Assembly: GCA_900550685.1 (NCBI GenBank)
Contig: URTS01000005.1
Location: 1-37,524, forward strand
Reading direction: 5' to 3'
Length of the DNA stretch: 37,524 nt
From: an uncultured Oscillibacter sp.
GTDB lineage: Bacteria; Bacillota; Clostridia; Oscillospirales; Oscillospiraceae
In this document: piece by piece, positions 30,065 through 37,524 of the stretch
Layout: the number at the start of each line of letters is the position of its first letter
How positions within the stretch are numbered: the first letter of the stretch is position 1
Made by a program: the position numbers and the translations under genes
Notes under the pieces: generated by a model
What the model was told of the DNA's origin: nothing
Database searches by the model: none
Seen by the model: the letters and a program-made list of their open reading frames with translations, nothing else

Positions 30065-30862
30065 ATGAAAACAGCATTGACCATTGCTGGAAGCGATTCC
30101 AGCGGAGGCGCCGGGATCCAGGCAGATATGAAGACCATGACGGCCAACGGCGTGTACGCCATGAGCGCTGTTACGGCTCTGACTGCCCAGAACACCACCG
30201 GCGTCACTGACATTCTGGAGTCCACTCCCCTGTTCCTGGGCGAGCAGCTGGACGCCATTTTTACCGACATTTTCCCCGACGCGGTGAAGATCGGCATGGT
30301 TTCTTCCGCGGAACTCATTGCCGTCATCGCGGAGAAGCTGAAGCAGTACGGGGCGAAAAAGATCGTGGTGGACCCTGTGATGGTGGCTACCTCCGGGGCC
30401 AAGCTTCTGCGGGACGACGCGGTGGAGGCATTGTGCCGGGAGCTGCTGCCCCTGGCCGCCGTGCTGACCCCCAACATTCCGGAGGCGGAGATCCTCTCCG
30501 GCATGACCATCACCGACGCCGTCGGCATGGAGGCCGCCGCCAAGCTCATCAGCGAAAAGTACGGCTGCGCCGTGCTGTGCAAGGGCGGCCACAAGGTCAA
30601 CGACGCCGACGACCTCCTGTGGCGGAACGGTTCCGGCAAGTGGTTCCACGGCAAGCGGATCAACAATCCCAACACCCACGGCACCGGCTGCACCCTTTCC
30701 AGCGCCATTGCCTCCAACCTGGCCAAGGGCTATGATCTGGACCAGTCTGTGGAGCGGGCCAAGGAATACATCTCCGGGGCCCTGGCGGCCATGCTGGATC
30801 TGGGCCACGGCTCCGGTCCCATGAACCACATGTTCGCGCTGAAAGGAGCGTTCACGGAATGA
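30065..30862 (+). CDS. thiD: Hydroxymethylpyrimidine/phosphomethylpyrimidine kinase
   Basis: A 265-residue ribokinase-fold enzyme that phosphorylates HMP twice to HMP-PP. Features: ALTIAGSDSSGGAGIQADMK at the N-terminus, MSAVTALTAQNTTGV, VVDPVMVATSGAKLL, LTPNIPEAEILSG, VLCKGGH and NTHGTGCTLSSAIASNLA (anion hole with catalytic Cys). ATG 30065 follows AAAGGAAG. A 108-base gap separates it from the HAD gene, with a small ACAGGGC/GCCCTGT hairpin that may be a processing or partial termination site. Its end overlaps thiT by ATGA. Confidence 0.96.
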   Translation: MKTALTIAGSDSSGGAGIQADMKTMTANGVYAMSAVTALTAQNTTGVTDILESTPLFLGEQLDAIFTDIFPDAVKIGMVSSAELIAVIAEKLKQYGAKKIVVDPVMVATSGAKLLRDDAVEALCRELLPLAAVLTPNIPEAEILSGMTITDAVGMEAAAKLISEKYGCAVLCKGGHKVNDADDLLWRNGSGKWFHGKRINNPNTHGTGCTLSSAIASNLAKGYDLDQSVERAKEYISGALAAMLDLGHGSGPMNHMFALKGAFTE

Positions 30863-31470
30863 TCACCTCTACGGTTGCAATCCTGTTCGCTGTGGGCTAT
30901 CTGCTGGCAACGGTCTGGCTGTGCCGGGGCATCCGGCTGACGGCCCGGGACCTGTGCCTGGGAGGTATCGTCTGCGCCATGACGCTGGTGCTGGCCACGA
31001 TCCGCATTCCTCTGCCCACCGGCTCCAACATCACCTGCGGCTCCTGGATCCCTCTGATGCTGCTGGCCCTGCTGTATGACTACCGGCTGTCCATGCTGAG
31101 CGGCTGGGTATGCGGTATTCTGGCAATGCTCCTGATCCCCGGCTGGCAGGCGGTCCACTGGGCGCAGATCTTTGTGCAGCAGCTGGTCTGCTTCTCCTGC
31201 TTGGGCTATGCCGGCGTGTTCGGCAGCGACAAGCGCTGGAAGGCCATCTGCGGCATGGCGCTGGCGGTGGCAATCCGCTGCTTCGGACATGTGATCAGCG
31301 GTGTGATCTTCTATTCCCAGAACGCATGGGACGGCTGGGGCGCCTGGGGCTACAGTCTGGCCTTTAACCTGTCCTCCCGGCTTCCGGAGGGGATCTTGAG
31401 CATTTTGATCGTATCGGTGCTGCCGCTGACGCTTATGCGGCGGGCCATTGCCAGAAGGGAGGCAAAATGA
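30859..31470 (+). CDS. thiT: ThiT-like energy-coupled thiamine transporter S component
   Basis: A 203-residue membrane protein with about six transmembrane segments: STVAILFAVGYLLATVWL, LCLGGIVCAMTLVLATI, WIPLMLLALLYDYRLSM, LSGWVCGILAMLLI, a central pair and a C-terminal ILSILIVSVLPLTLM. Conserved aromatic residues (Trp in GWQAVHW, YSQNAWDGWGAWGYS near the C-terminus) resemble the thiamine-stacking residues of ThiT. It is translationally coupled to thiD and tenA under TPP control, supporting thiamine or its precursors as ligand. It needs the EcfAA'T module, which is not in the window. Confidence 0.8.
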   Translation: MITSTVAILFAVGYLLATVWLCRGIRLTARDLCLGGIVCAMTLVLATIRIPLPTGSNITCGSWIPLMLLALLYDYRLSMLSGWVCGILAMLLIPGWQAVHWAQIFVQQLVCFSCLGYAGVFGSDKRWKAICGMALAVAIRCFGHVISGVIFYSQNAWDGWGAWGYSLAFNLSSRLPEGILSILIVSVLPLTLMRRAIARREAK

Positions 31471-32150
31471 TGGGTACTGTTGATCGGCTTCTGAAAGCCA
31501 CCGAGGATATCTGGGCCAGCTACCACGAAAAGCCCTTTGTGCAGGGATTGAAGTACGGCACGCTGGACCAGAAGAAATTCCGCAGCTATATCATTCAGGA
31601 TTACTGGTATCTCATGGACTATACCAAGGTTTTTGCCATCGGCGTAGCCAAGAGCAAGAGCGTGGAGGTCATGAAACTCTTTGCCAAGTACATCCAGGCA
31701 ATCCTGGACGGTGAGGTCAACGTTCACAACGGCTATATGGCCGATTTTGGGATCACCCAGGAGGAACTGGACCACACGCCTATCCAGCAGGATAACCGCT
31801 CTTACACCTCCTATATGCTCAGCGTTGCCTATCGGGGCGGTGAGGCGGAAATTCTGACGGCCATCTTCTCCTGTGCTTACAGCTATGAGGTCATCGCCCG
31901 CAAGATCGTGGAGGAGTGCCCCTCCGCTCCCGAGCACCCCATGTACGGGCGTTGGGTGCGGGGCTACATCACTCCCCGCTACACAGGCAACAACGTGATC
32001 CTGAAGGATATGCTGGAGCGGCTGACCAAGGACTATACCGAGGAGCAGCTCCGCTATCTGGAGGAGATCTTTACGGCGTGTTCCCGCTATGAGGCATCCT
32101 TCTGGGATATGGCGGACCGCTTCGGAACGGAAGGCGGGGCGCAGGCATGA
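31467..32150 (+). CDS. tenA: Thiaminase II / aminopyrimidine aminohydrolase
   Basis: A 227-residue helical TenA enzyme that hydrolyses thiamine breakdown products, such as aminomethylpyrimidine, to HMP for reuse. Conserved segments: PFVQGLKYGTLDQKKFRSYI (active-site Asp region), QDYWYLMDYTKVFAIG, and the catalytic cysteine in FSCAYSYEVIARKI (about residues 135-148). The C-terminal EASFWDMADRF carries the conserved Glu and aromatic residues. It overlaps thiT and cytX by ATGA on either side, making a tightly coupled uptake-salvage block. Confidence 0.95.
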   Translation: MMGTVDRLLKATEDIWASYHEKPFVQGLKYGTLDQKKFRSYIIQDYWYLMDYTKVFAIGVAKSKSVEVMKLFAKYIQAILDGEVNVHNGYMADFGITQEELDHTPIQQDNRSYTSYMLSVAYRGGEAEILTAIFSCAYSYEVIARKIVEECPSAPEHPMYGRWVRGYITPRYTGNNVILKDMLERLTKDYTEEQLRYLEEIFTACSRYEASFWDMADRFGTEGGAQA

Positions 32151-33316
32151 AAAAGACATCCACCTTTCAAAACGGCCTGATCTGGTTCGGCGCGGGTGTC
32201 TCCCTGGCGGAGATCCTCACCGGCACCTCCTTTGCCCCGTTGGGTATGGCCAAGGGTCTGGCGGCCATTCTCATCGGCCACATCATCGGCTGCGCCATGA
32301 TGCTTCTGGCGGGTCTCATCGGCGGCCGCACCGGCCGCAGCGCCATGGAGACTGTGAAAATGAGCTTCGGCCAGAAAGGCGGTTTGCTGTTCGCCTTTCT
32401 GAACGTCCTTCAGCTGGTGGGCTGGACCGCCATCATGATCTATGACGGGGCCCTGGCCATCGGCGGCATCCTCACGGTCAGCCATTGGGTCTGGTGCCTG
32501 GTCATCGGGGCCCTCATCATTCTGTGGATCGCCGTGGGCATCACGGACCTAGGCTGGATCAACAAGCTGACCATGGCGGCGCTGTTTGTGCTGACCCTGG
32601 TGCTGTGCAAGGTGATCTTCTTCTCCGGAAACGCCATGGACGCCTCCGGGGAGGCCATGACCTTCGGCGCGGCGGTGGAGCTGGCGGTGGCCATGCCCTT
32701 GAGCTGGCTGCCCCTCATCAGCGACTACACCCGGGAGGCAGAAAAGCCGGTCCAGGCCACCTGGGTCAGCGTGGTGGTGTATGGCCTGGTGTCCTGCTGG
32801 ATGTATGTCATCGGTATGGGCGCGGCCATCTTCACCGGGGAATATGACATCGCCGTCATTATGGTGAAGGCGGGGGTGGGCATTGCCGCCCTGGTGATTT
32901 TGGTGTTCTCCACGGTCACCACCACCTTCCTGGACGCCTGGTCCGCCGGTATCTCCGCCGAGTCCCTCTCCGGGAAGATCAACGGCAAAAAGACCGCCAT
33001 CGGTGTGACGGTCATCGGCGCCGTGGGGGCTATGCTGTTCCCCATGGACGATATTACCGGCTTCCTGTATCTCATCGGCTCCGTGTTCGCGCCCATGATC
33101 GCCGTGCAGATCGCAGACCACTTTCTTCTCAAGCGGGACCGCTTTGCCGCGGCGGCGGACAGCCGGAACCTTGTGATCTGGCTGGTGGGCTTTATCGCCT
33201 ACCGCTGGCTCATGGGGGTGGACACCCCGGTGGGCTACACCCTGCCGGACATGGTGCTGACAGTGGTGCTGTGCGTCCTTGCGGAAAAGCTTCGTCCCAC
33301 CAAGGCTGCGGCATAA
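32147..33316 (+). CDS. cytX: Putative hydroxymethylpyrimidine transporter CytX
   Basis: A 389-residue permease of the NCS1 nucleobase:cation symporter family, CytX branch, which occurs in thiamine operons and is proposed to import HMP. Around ten to twelve transmembrane segments are visible. The N-terminal FGAGVSLAEILTGTSFAPLG, the LVGWTAIMIYDGALAIGG segment and SWLPLISDYTREAEKP are recognisable CytX/NCS1 landmarks. It is the last gene of the TPP-controlled operon and is closed by a terminator. Together with ThiD and TenA it would feed the pyrimidine half of thiamine. Confidence 0.92.
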   Translation: MKKTSTFQNGLIWFGAGVSLAEILTGTSFAPLGMAKGLAAILIGHIIGCAMMLLAGLIGGRTGRSAMETVKMSFGQKGGLLFAFLNVLQLVGWTAIMIYDGALAIGGILTVSHWVWCLVIGALIILWIAVGITDLGWINKLTMAALFVLTLVLCKVIFFSGNAMDASGEAMTFGAAVELAVAMPLSWLPLISDYTREAEKPVQATWVSVVVYGLVSCWMYVIGMGAAIFTGEYDIAVIMVKAGVGIAALVILVFSTVTTTFLDAWSAGISAESLSGKINGKKTAIGVTVIGAVGAMLFPMDDITGFLYLIGSVFAPMIAVQIADHFLLKRDRFAAAADSRNLVIWLVGFIAYRWLMGVDTPVGYTLPDMVLTVVLCVLAEKLRPTKAAA

Positions 33317-33331
33317 ATTTCCCACAGAATC

Positions 33332-33370
33332 AAAAAGGACTGCCTGCTTACGAGCAGGCAGTCCTTTTTA
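33332..33370. terminator. Bidirectional intrinsic terminator
   Basis: A perfect 17-bp stem AAAAAGGACTGCCTGCT (33332-33348) pairs with 33353-33369 around a TACG loop, with A- and T-runs on both sides. It separates the converging cytX and ThrE-type genes. Confidence 0.9.
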
Positions 33371-33384
33371 TACGTTTGCGGATG

Positions 33385-33822
33385 TCAATGGTGGCGGTGG
33401 GTCAGGTTCCGCTCCATATTGGCGAAGGCCCACACCAGACTGGCCCCCAGGGCGATGCCCAAGGCGTACTGGGCCGTCTGGGCGGCGTAGTCCTGGGCCA
33501 GGGCCATCTCATGGCGGACGGCGCAGTAAGTGGCGTAATACAGAGTCCGGCCTGGGATCAGAGGGATCACCAGGGCAATGGTGAGAAACAGCGTGGTGGG
33601 GGCGTGGAGCAGCCAGGCCAGCACCTCGGCGTACAGCGCCGCAAAGGCAGCGGCAATGAGGGTGGGCAGCAGGATGCCGTCCATCCCGCGACTGGCGGCC
33701 ATATACACGGCGCAGGTCAGAACGCTGCCCAGGGAGGCGGGCAGCAGATACCGCCGCCGGAGATGAAACACCAGGCAGAAGCCCAGGGAACCGGTGAAGG
33801 AGGTCAGCAGCTGGATCATCAT
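33385..33822 (-). CDS. Threonine/serine exporter family protein, small subunit (ThrE C-terminal half)
   Basis: A 145-residue membrane protein matching the C-terminal (DUF3815-type) half of ThrE amino-acid exporters. It has about four hydrophobic segments, beginning MMIQLLTSFTGSLGFCLVF, then LGSVLTCAVYMAASRGMD, TLFLTIALVIPLIPGRTLYYA (the family's PLIPG motif) and AQYALGIALGASLVWAF. The ATG at 33822 overlaps the stop of the larger partner by ATGA. The much longer frame reaching 34251 is a shadow of the partner gene. The two products probably form one exporter. Substrate is inferred from family. Confidence 0.87.
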   Translation of the reverse strand: MMIQLLTSFTGSLGFCLVFHLRRRYLLPASLGSVLTCAVYMAASRGMDGILLPTLIAAAFAALYAEVLAWLLHAPTTLFLTIALVIPLIPGRTLYYATYCAVRHEMALAQDYAAQTAQYALGIALGASLVWAFANMERNLTHRHH

Positions 33823-34583
33823 AAGCCAAACCTCCCCATCAGCCAGAAGCCGGTCATAAAGCCCATGGCCAGCGCCCCGGCCCACAGCAGCGTTTCGATC
33901 AGTCGCATAACGCCGGAGATGGGGGAGCCCACCATGGTGTCCCGGACGGCGTTGGTCATGGCCATGCCGGGGATCAGCAGCATAATGTCGCCGATCATGA
34001 TCTGGTCCATGTGCAGCATGGGCAGCAGCGCCGCCCAGAGGGTGATGCTGACGCCCACCGCCATGGCCGCTAGCAGGTTGAACACCAGCCGGTTGGGACA
34101 GGCACCGGAAAAATGCCGCTGGAGCCAGCAGATGGCAAGGCCGAAAGCTGCGGCGGAGAGGCCGTCCCAGATACTGCCGCCGAAGAACACGGTGCAGCTT
34201 CCGGCCCCCAGGGCGCTTCCGGCAAAGACCCAGAGGGGCTTGGCGGTGCACTGGGTCAGGGCGGTGATCTCCGCCCGCAGCCGCTTTACCGTCAGGGGAC
34301 AGGTGCAGTACCGGCGGCTCAGGGCGTTGAGGTCCTCCAGGATGGTGAGGTCTGTGCCGCCGGGGGTGAGGATGCGCCGGGTCTGGGTCACGTCCCGGCC
34401 ATCCGGCAGGGACATGGTGACCACAATGCTGGAGGTGATGACGAATACATCCATCCGCACGGCACCGTAGGCCCGGCCCAGCCGGGTGAGGGTGTCCTCC
34501 ACCCGGTTTACGTCCGCCCCTGCCGCCAGCATGGCCTCTCCCAGGTCCAGAAAGCAGTGGAGCAGGGCCTCCGGCTGCTCCAT
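33819..34583 (-). CDS. Threonine/serine exporter family protein, large subunit (ThrE N-terminal half)
   Basis: A 254-residue protein matching the N-terminal (DUF1212) half of ThrE. It starts with a soluble region (LGEAMLAAGADVNRVEDTLTRL, the family signature, then VRMDVFVITSSIVVTMSLP), followed by about five transmembrane segments including PLWVFAGSALGAGSCTVFFGG, LVFNLLAAMAVGVSITLW and IMLLIPGMAMTNAVRDTM (pore-like LIPGMAMTN motif). ATG 34583 has GGAG at good spacing; ATG 34604 is in frame but follows the upstream stop by only 3 bases without a clear ribosome binding site. It is coupled to the small subunit and preceded by an FMN oxidoreductase gene. Confidence 0.88.
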   Translation of the reverse strand: MEQPEALLHCFLDLGEAMLAAGADVNRVEDTLTRLGRAYGAVRMDVFVITSSIVVTMSLPDGRDVTQTRRILTPGGTDLTILEDLNALSRRYCTCPLTVKRLRAEITALTQCTAKPLWVFAGSALGAGSCTVFFGGSIWDGLSAAAFGLAICWLQRHFSGACPNRLVFNLLAAMAVGVSITLWAALLPMLHMDQIMIGDIMLLIPGMAMTNAVRDTMVGSPISGVMRLIETLLWAGALAMGFMTGFWLMGRFGL

Positions 34584-34607
34584 CAAAGCAGGCTCCGGTC
34601 CCATAGA

Positions 34608-35624
34608 TCAGAAGCCGAAGAGCATGGAGCGGTTAATGTCCGCCAGGGTGTGGGCGCCGCACATGGCCATGGTGTCCGCCAGCTCCGCCTGGAGCTTGGA
34701 CACATAGGCCTGGATGCCCTCCTGGCCGCCGCCGTAGACCATGGTGACGAAGGGACGGGCGATGAGCACTGCGTCGGCCCCCAGGGCCAGGGCCTTGAAC
34801 ACGTCCATGCCGGAACGGATGCCGCCGTCCACGAAGATCTTCATTTTACCGCCCACGGCGTCCGCGATGGCGGGCAGCACCTCGGCAGTGGCAGGGCACT
34901 GGTCCAGCACCCGGCCGCCGTGGTTGGAGACCACGATGCCGGCGGCCCCGGCCTCCAGGGCCTTTTTCGCTCCGCTGACGGTCATGATGCCCTTGAGAAT
35001 GAAGGGCTTGCCCGCCATGGCCGCGATCTCCTTCAGCTGGTCCACGGTCTTGCTGCCTGCAGGGGGCGTCAGCCCCTTCAGGAAGGGCAGTCCGGCGGCG
35101 TCGATGTCCATGGCGATGGCGCAGGGATCGGCGGCCTTCACCAGGTCCATCTTCTGCCGGATGGTGTCCAGGTTCCAGGGCTTCACCGTGGGCACGCCGC
35201 AGCCGTTGTGGGCCTTCAGAGCGTCTGCGGCCCCCTCCATGACGGCGGGATTGGTGCCGTCGCCGGTGAAGGCCAGGATGCCTGCCTTGGCGCAGCCGTC
35301 CACCAGCACGTTGTTGTAGCGCAGGTCGTCAAACTTGTCGCCGTAGTGCAGGGTCACGGCGCCTACGGGACCGGCCATGACGGGGATGACCAGCTTTTGG
35401 CCGAAGAAGTCGTAAGTGGTGTCGGTGTTACTATTTTCACAGATGGTGTCCATGTTGACGCACAGCTCCTGCCACTTCTGGTAGCTGCGGATGGCGCCGG
35501 TGCCCAGTCCCTTGGCGCCGGGGCCGGGGATCGTATTTTTGCAGGCAAGACCGTTGCACACCGGGCAGGCGCGGCACTTGCCCATGCAGGTCCGGGCCTG
35601 CTCCAGAACTTCCTGATAAGTCAT
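34608..35624 (-). CDS. Alpha-hydroxy-acid oxidizing protein (FMN-dependent)
   Basis: A 338-residue FMN (beta/alpha)8 enzyme of the lactate/glycolate oxidase family, with an unusual N-terminal cysteine cluster (CMGKCRACPVCNGLACKNT, residues about 13-31) that could bind an Fe-S cluster or metal. Family motifs: IPVMAGPVGA, LAFTGDGTNPAV, PFILKGIMTVSGAKKALEAG (FMN-binding Lys), GIVVSNHGGRVLDQCPAT (catalytic His and Arg) and KIFVDGGIRSGMDVFKALALGADAVLIARP (phosphate-binding). It is first in a minus-strand unit with the ThrE pair. In anaerobes this group probably acts as a dehydrogenase rather than an O2-using oxidase. The substrate is unknown. Confidence 0.9.
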   Translation of the reverse strand: MTYQEVLEQARTCMGKCRACPVCNGLACKNTIPGPGAKGLGTGAIRSYQKWQELCVNMDTICENSNTDTTYDFFGQKLVIPVMAGPVGAVTLHYGDKFDDLRYNNVLVDGCAKAGILAFTGDGTNPAVMEGAADALKAHNGCGVPTVKPWNLDTIRQKMDLVKAADPCAIAMDIDAAGLPFLKGLTPPAGSKTVDQLKEIAAMAGKPFILKGIMTVSGAKKALEAGAAGIVVSNHGGRVLDQCPATAEVLPAIADAVGGKMKIFVDGGIRSGMDVFKALALGADAVLIARPFVTMVYGGGQEGIQAYVSKLQAELADTMAMCGAHTLADINRSMLFGF

Positions 35625-35663
35625 TTCCTATTTCCTCCTGTTTCTTCCGGATGAAGCGGCTTT

Positions 35664-35692
35664 ATTGTACTGCGGCGGCGGACAAAAGGCAA
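35664..35692 (-). promoter_or_regulatory. Promoter of the hydroxy-acid oxidoreductase/ThrE operon
   Basis: On the minus strand TTGCCT (35687-35692) and TACAAT (35664-35669) are separated by 17 bases, about 40 bases before the start at 35624. Confidence 0.65.
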
Positions 35693-35947
35693 GGGTCCCG
35701 GAGGGGAAAAAGGGGAAAGCCGTCCCTTTTGGCCGGAAAAACCTCTGAAAATGGCGGCATGGCGGAAGAATCCGGAAATTTTCCGGCGGGAAAGGGGGAC
35801 TGCGGGGCGGCAAGGTATATAAAAATACATTTGTCCGCCTGTGAAAGATTGCTGATTTTGACAAAAAGAAGGCGGATGACAAGCAAAAAGGATGGGAATT
35901 CTGGGAAAATGGGAGAAAATAGCCGGTTTTGCACGAAAAAGATGCAG
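35693..35947. other. Purine-rich intergenic region
   Basis: No gene is supported. The plus strand is rich in A and G runs. It holds a near-palindrome CCGGAAATTTTCCGG (about 35772-35786) and a long-range inverted repeat: TTGTCCGCC near 35830 against GGCGGATGACAA near 35870. It lies between two divergent promoters, so operators are possible. Confidence 0.5.
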
Positions 35948-35976
35948 TTGACAACGGGAAAGAGGTGTGGTAGGAT
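35948..35976 (+). promoter_or_regulatory. Promoter of the glycine riboswitch/symporter transcript
   Basis: A perfect TTGACA (35948-35953) and TAGGAT (35971-35976) at 17-base spacing, starting just before the riboswitch. Confidence 0.7.
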
Positions 35977-35999
35977 GCCACTATCGTGATTACGGAATA

Positions 36000-36178
36000 A
36001 CGGCAATGGAAGCTTATAGGAAAACGGCGCAAGTCTGCCGAAGGAGTAAAACTCTCAGGCGTCCGCCATGCGGACAGGACTATAAGTGGATGCGGCTCTG
36101 GAGAATCCCGGCTCACCGGGTACCGAAGGTGAAAGGCGGCATGACCGCTGAATCTCTCAGGTAAAAGGACAGAGTGAA
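36000..36178 (+). promoter_or_regulatory. Tandem glycine riboswitch
   Basis: Two glycine aptamers in series. The first contains GCAAGTCTGCCGAAGGAG, AACTCTCAGGC and GGACAGGACTATAAG. The second contains GGAGAATCCCGG, GGTACCGAAGGTGAAAGGC and AATCTCTCAGGTAAAAGGAC ending CAGAG. These are the conserved CCGAAGG and CTCTCAGG(T/C) glycine-binding elements. It precedes a terminator and an alanine/glycine symporter, so glycine binding controls that transporter. Confidence 0.95.
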
Positions 36179-36271
36179 TCAACACAGCGGCGGCTGGGTG
36201 CATGGCACCTGTGCGGGCCGCAGGCTCCGCAGCGGCGGGGCTGTGCTGATCTCCCCCTGTTCTGCATGTTT

Positions 36272-36309
36272 CGGAGCGGCTGCATTGTCCAGCCGTTCCG
36301 TTTTATTTT
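36272..36309 (+). terminator. Glycine riboswitch expression-platform terminator
   Basis: CGGAGCGGCTG (36272-36282) pairs with 36290-36300 (one G:U pair), followed by TTTTATTTT. It sits about 95 bases after the second aptamer and 54 bases before the symporter ATG. Confidence 0.8.
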
Positions 36310-36362
36310 GTCACAGCAAAGGCTCCGGGGGAACGGAGCCGTGTACAGGAGGAGAAAAGACT

Positions 36363-37524
36363 ATGGAAGCATTCATCGCAAAAATGGACGATGCGCTCTA
36401 TCCCATTGTGTGCAACGTCAACACGTACCTGTCCAACTACATTCTGGTATTTATGCTGGTGGCCGTGGGCCTGTGGTACAGCATCAAGACCGGCTTTGTC
36501 CAGATCCGCTGCTTCGGCGAGGGCATGCGCAAGGTGTTCGGCAACCTGACCCTCAACGGCAAGAAGCACGACAGCGGCATGAGCTCCTTCCAGGCGCTGG
36601 CCACCGCCATCGCCGCCCAGGTGGGTACCGGCAACATCGTGGGCGCCTCCGGCGCCATCCTCGCCGGCGGCCCCGGCGCCATCTTCTGGATGTGGGTCAT
36701 CGCCTTCTTCGGTATGGCCACCATTTATGCCGAGGCCACCATGGCCATCAAGACCCGGGTGAAGGCCGCTGACGGCACCATCCACGGCGGCCCCGTTTAC
36801 TACATCACCACCGCTTTCAAGGGCGGCTTCGGCAAGTTCCTGGCCACCTTCTTCGCCGTGGCCATCATCCTGGCTCTGGGCTTCATGGGCTGCATGGTGC
36901 AGTCCAACTCCATCGGTGAGTGCTTCCAGACCGCTTTCGGCATCCCCTCCTGGATCGTGGGCGTGGTGCTGGTGGTGATCTGTGCCGTGATTTTCCTGGG
37001 CGGCGTTCAGCGCCTGGCCGCTGTTACCGAGAAGATTGTCCCCGTCATGGCGGCCATCTTCCTGCTGGGCGGCCTCATCGTCCTCATCTTCCGCATCCAG
37101 TATCTCCCCGCCACCATCGGCATGATCTTCAAGTATGCCTTTGAGCCCCAGGCCATCGTGGGCGGCACCTTCGGCTATGCCATCAAGCAGGCCGTTTCCC
37201 AGGGCGCCAAGCGGGGCCTGTTCTCCAACGAGGCCGGTATGGGTTCCACCCCCCACGCCCACGCCCAGGCCAACGTGAAGGACCCCCACGACCAGGGCGT
37301 GGTGGCCATGATCGGCGTGTTCATCGACACCTTCGTGGTCCTGACCCTCAATGCGCTGGTCATCATCTGCACCCTCTACACTGCTGACGGCCCTCTGGCG
37401 GGCGGCTATGTGGGCGATGTGACCTCCACCCTCAGCAAGACCAACCTGGCCCAGACCGCTTTCGGCTCCGTGATGGGTGCCGGCCTGGGCGCCAAGTTCG
37501 TGGCCATCTGCCTGTTCTTCTTTG
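36363..37524 (+). CDS. Alanine/glycine:cation symporter family protein (partial, runs off the window)
   Basis: The first 387 codons of a Na+-coupled alanine/glycine symporter (AgcS family). ATG 36363 follows AGGAGG and reads MEAFIAKMDDALYPIVCNVN. Family signatures: SSFQALATAIAAQVGTGNIV (conserved substrate/Na+ site), GGPGAIFWMWVIAFFGMATIYAE, HGGPVYYI, and AKRGLFSNEAGMGSTPHAHA (the FSNEAGMGS motif). About eight transmembrane segments are present before the window ends within a hydrophobic segment (FVAICLFFF). Full-length members have about 450-480 residues, so roughly 70-90 residues are missing. It is controlled by the tandem glycine riboswitch, supporting glycine as a main substrate. Confidence 0.95.
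   Translation, partial: MEAFIAKMDDALYPIVCNVNTYLSNYILVFMLVAVGLWYSIKTGFVQIRCFGEGMRKVFGNLTLNGKKHDSGMSSFQALATAIAAQVGTGNIVGASGAILAGGPGAIFWMWVIAFFGMATIYAEATMAIKTRVKAADGTIHGGPVYYITTAFKGGFGKFLATFFAVAIILALGFMGCMVQSNSIGECFQTAFGIPSWIVGVVLVVICAVIFLGGVQRLAAVTEKIVPVMAAIFLLGGLIVLIFRIQYLPATIGMIFKYAFEPQAIVGGTFGYAIKQAVSQGAKRGLFSNEAGMGSTPHAHAQANVKDPHDQGVVAMIGVFIDTFVVLTLNALVIICTLYTADGPLAGGYVGDVTSTLSKTNLAQTAFGSVMGAGLGAKFVAICLFFF

Noticed and set aside
31467..32150. TenA as a transcriptional activator of extracellular enzymes (old annotation)
   Set aside because: The catalytic cysteine motif and the thiamine operon context indicate the thiaminase II/aminohydrolase role.
1..37524. CRISPR array, prophage, insertion sequence or tRNA gene
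   Set aside because: No regularly spaced repeats, transposase, integrase or phage genes, and no tRNA-like sequence with a T-loop GTTCRA core were found by eye on either strand.

Overview
The window reads as a chromosomal segment of a GC-rich anaerobic member of the Clostridia, most likely an Oscillospiraceae-type gut bacterium. This is inferred from gene families (DUF3793 with flavodoxin, a TM1266-type protein, ApbE/NusG-II/Gx transporter, DUF4127), Gram-positive promoters and AGGAGG ribosome binding sites, a short clostridial SRP RNA next to dnaX, and TPP and glycine riboswitches. There is no phage, IS element or CRISPR array. Most genes sit in compact operons with ATGA overlaps and strong intrinsic terminators.

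Layout. 1-3.2 kb: an AraC-type regulator, a DUF3793 protein and a flavodoxin, separated by gaps rich in hairpins and polypyrimidine repeats. 3.0-6.0 kb: a long structured leader, a TM1266-family small protein and a complete ABC importer (lipoprotein, permease, ATPase). 6.0-6.5 kb: a decayed locus where the tail of a membrane-protein gene meets the opposed 5' end of a RibD/DHFR-like gene. 6.7-9.2 kb: a TetR regulator and a PutP-type Na+/proline symporter. 9.2-10.9 kb: an Rrf2 regulator divergent from cysK. 11-13.2 kb: an ECF sigma factor with a coupled membrane-anchored partner. 13.3-17.8 kb (minus strand): gluQ, trkA, trkH and a frameshifted class II aldolase. 18-20.3 kb: SRP RNA, dnaX (frameshifted here) and ebfC. 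20.4-24.1 kb: a DUF4127 lipoprotein, an aldo/keto reductase and a multi-pass membrane protein. 24.3-25.5 kb (minus): a second cysteine-synthase-like gene behind a cysteine attenuator. 25.5-27.5 kb (minus): apbE, a NusG-II protein and a Gx transporter. 27.6-33.3 kb: a TPP-riboswitch-controlled thiamine salvage operon (thiM, thiE, HAD phosphatase, thiD, thiT, tenA, cytX). 33.4-35.6 kb (minus): an FMN alpha-hydroxy-acid oxidase-like enzyme and a two-gene ThrE-type exporter. 35.9 kb to the end: a tandem glycine riboswitch controlling an alanine/glycine:cation symporter cut by the window edge.

The most interesting item is the leader of the second cysteine-synthase gene. A 17-codon ORF with three consecutive cysteine codons begins exactly where a consensus-like promoter would start transcription (a leaderless mRNA). 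It is followed by an intrinsic terminator and a mutually exclusive antiterminator pairing. This has the form of a cysteine-sensing ribosome-mediated attenuator. The first cysK has a different leader, tiled by three tiny back-to-back ORFs, and a divergent Rrf2 regulator, so two cysteine-synthase genes appear to be under different regulatory logics within 16 kb. Other items are an unidentified structured leader in front of the TM1266-ABC operon, two frameshifts in conserved genes (one in dnaX), and a 40-bp perfect palindrome.
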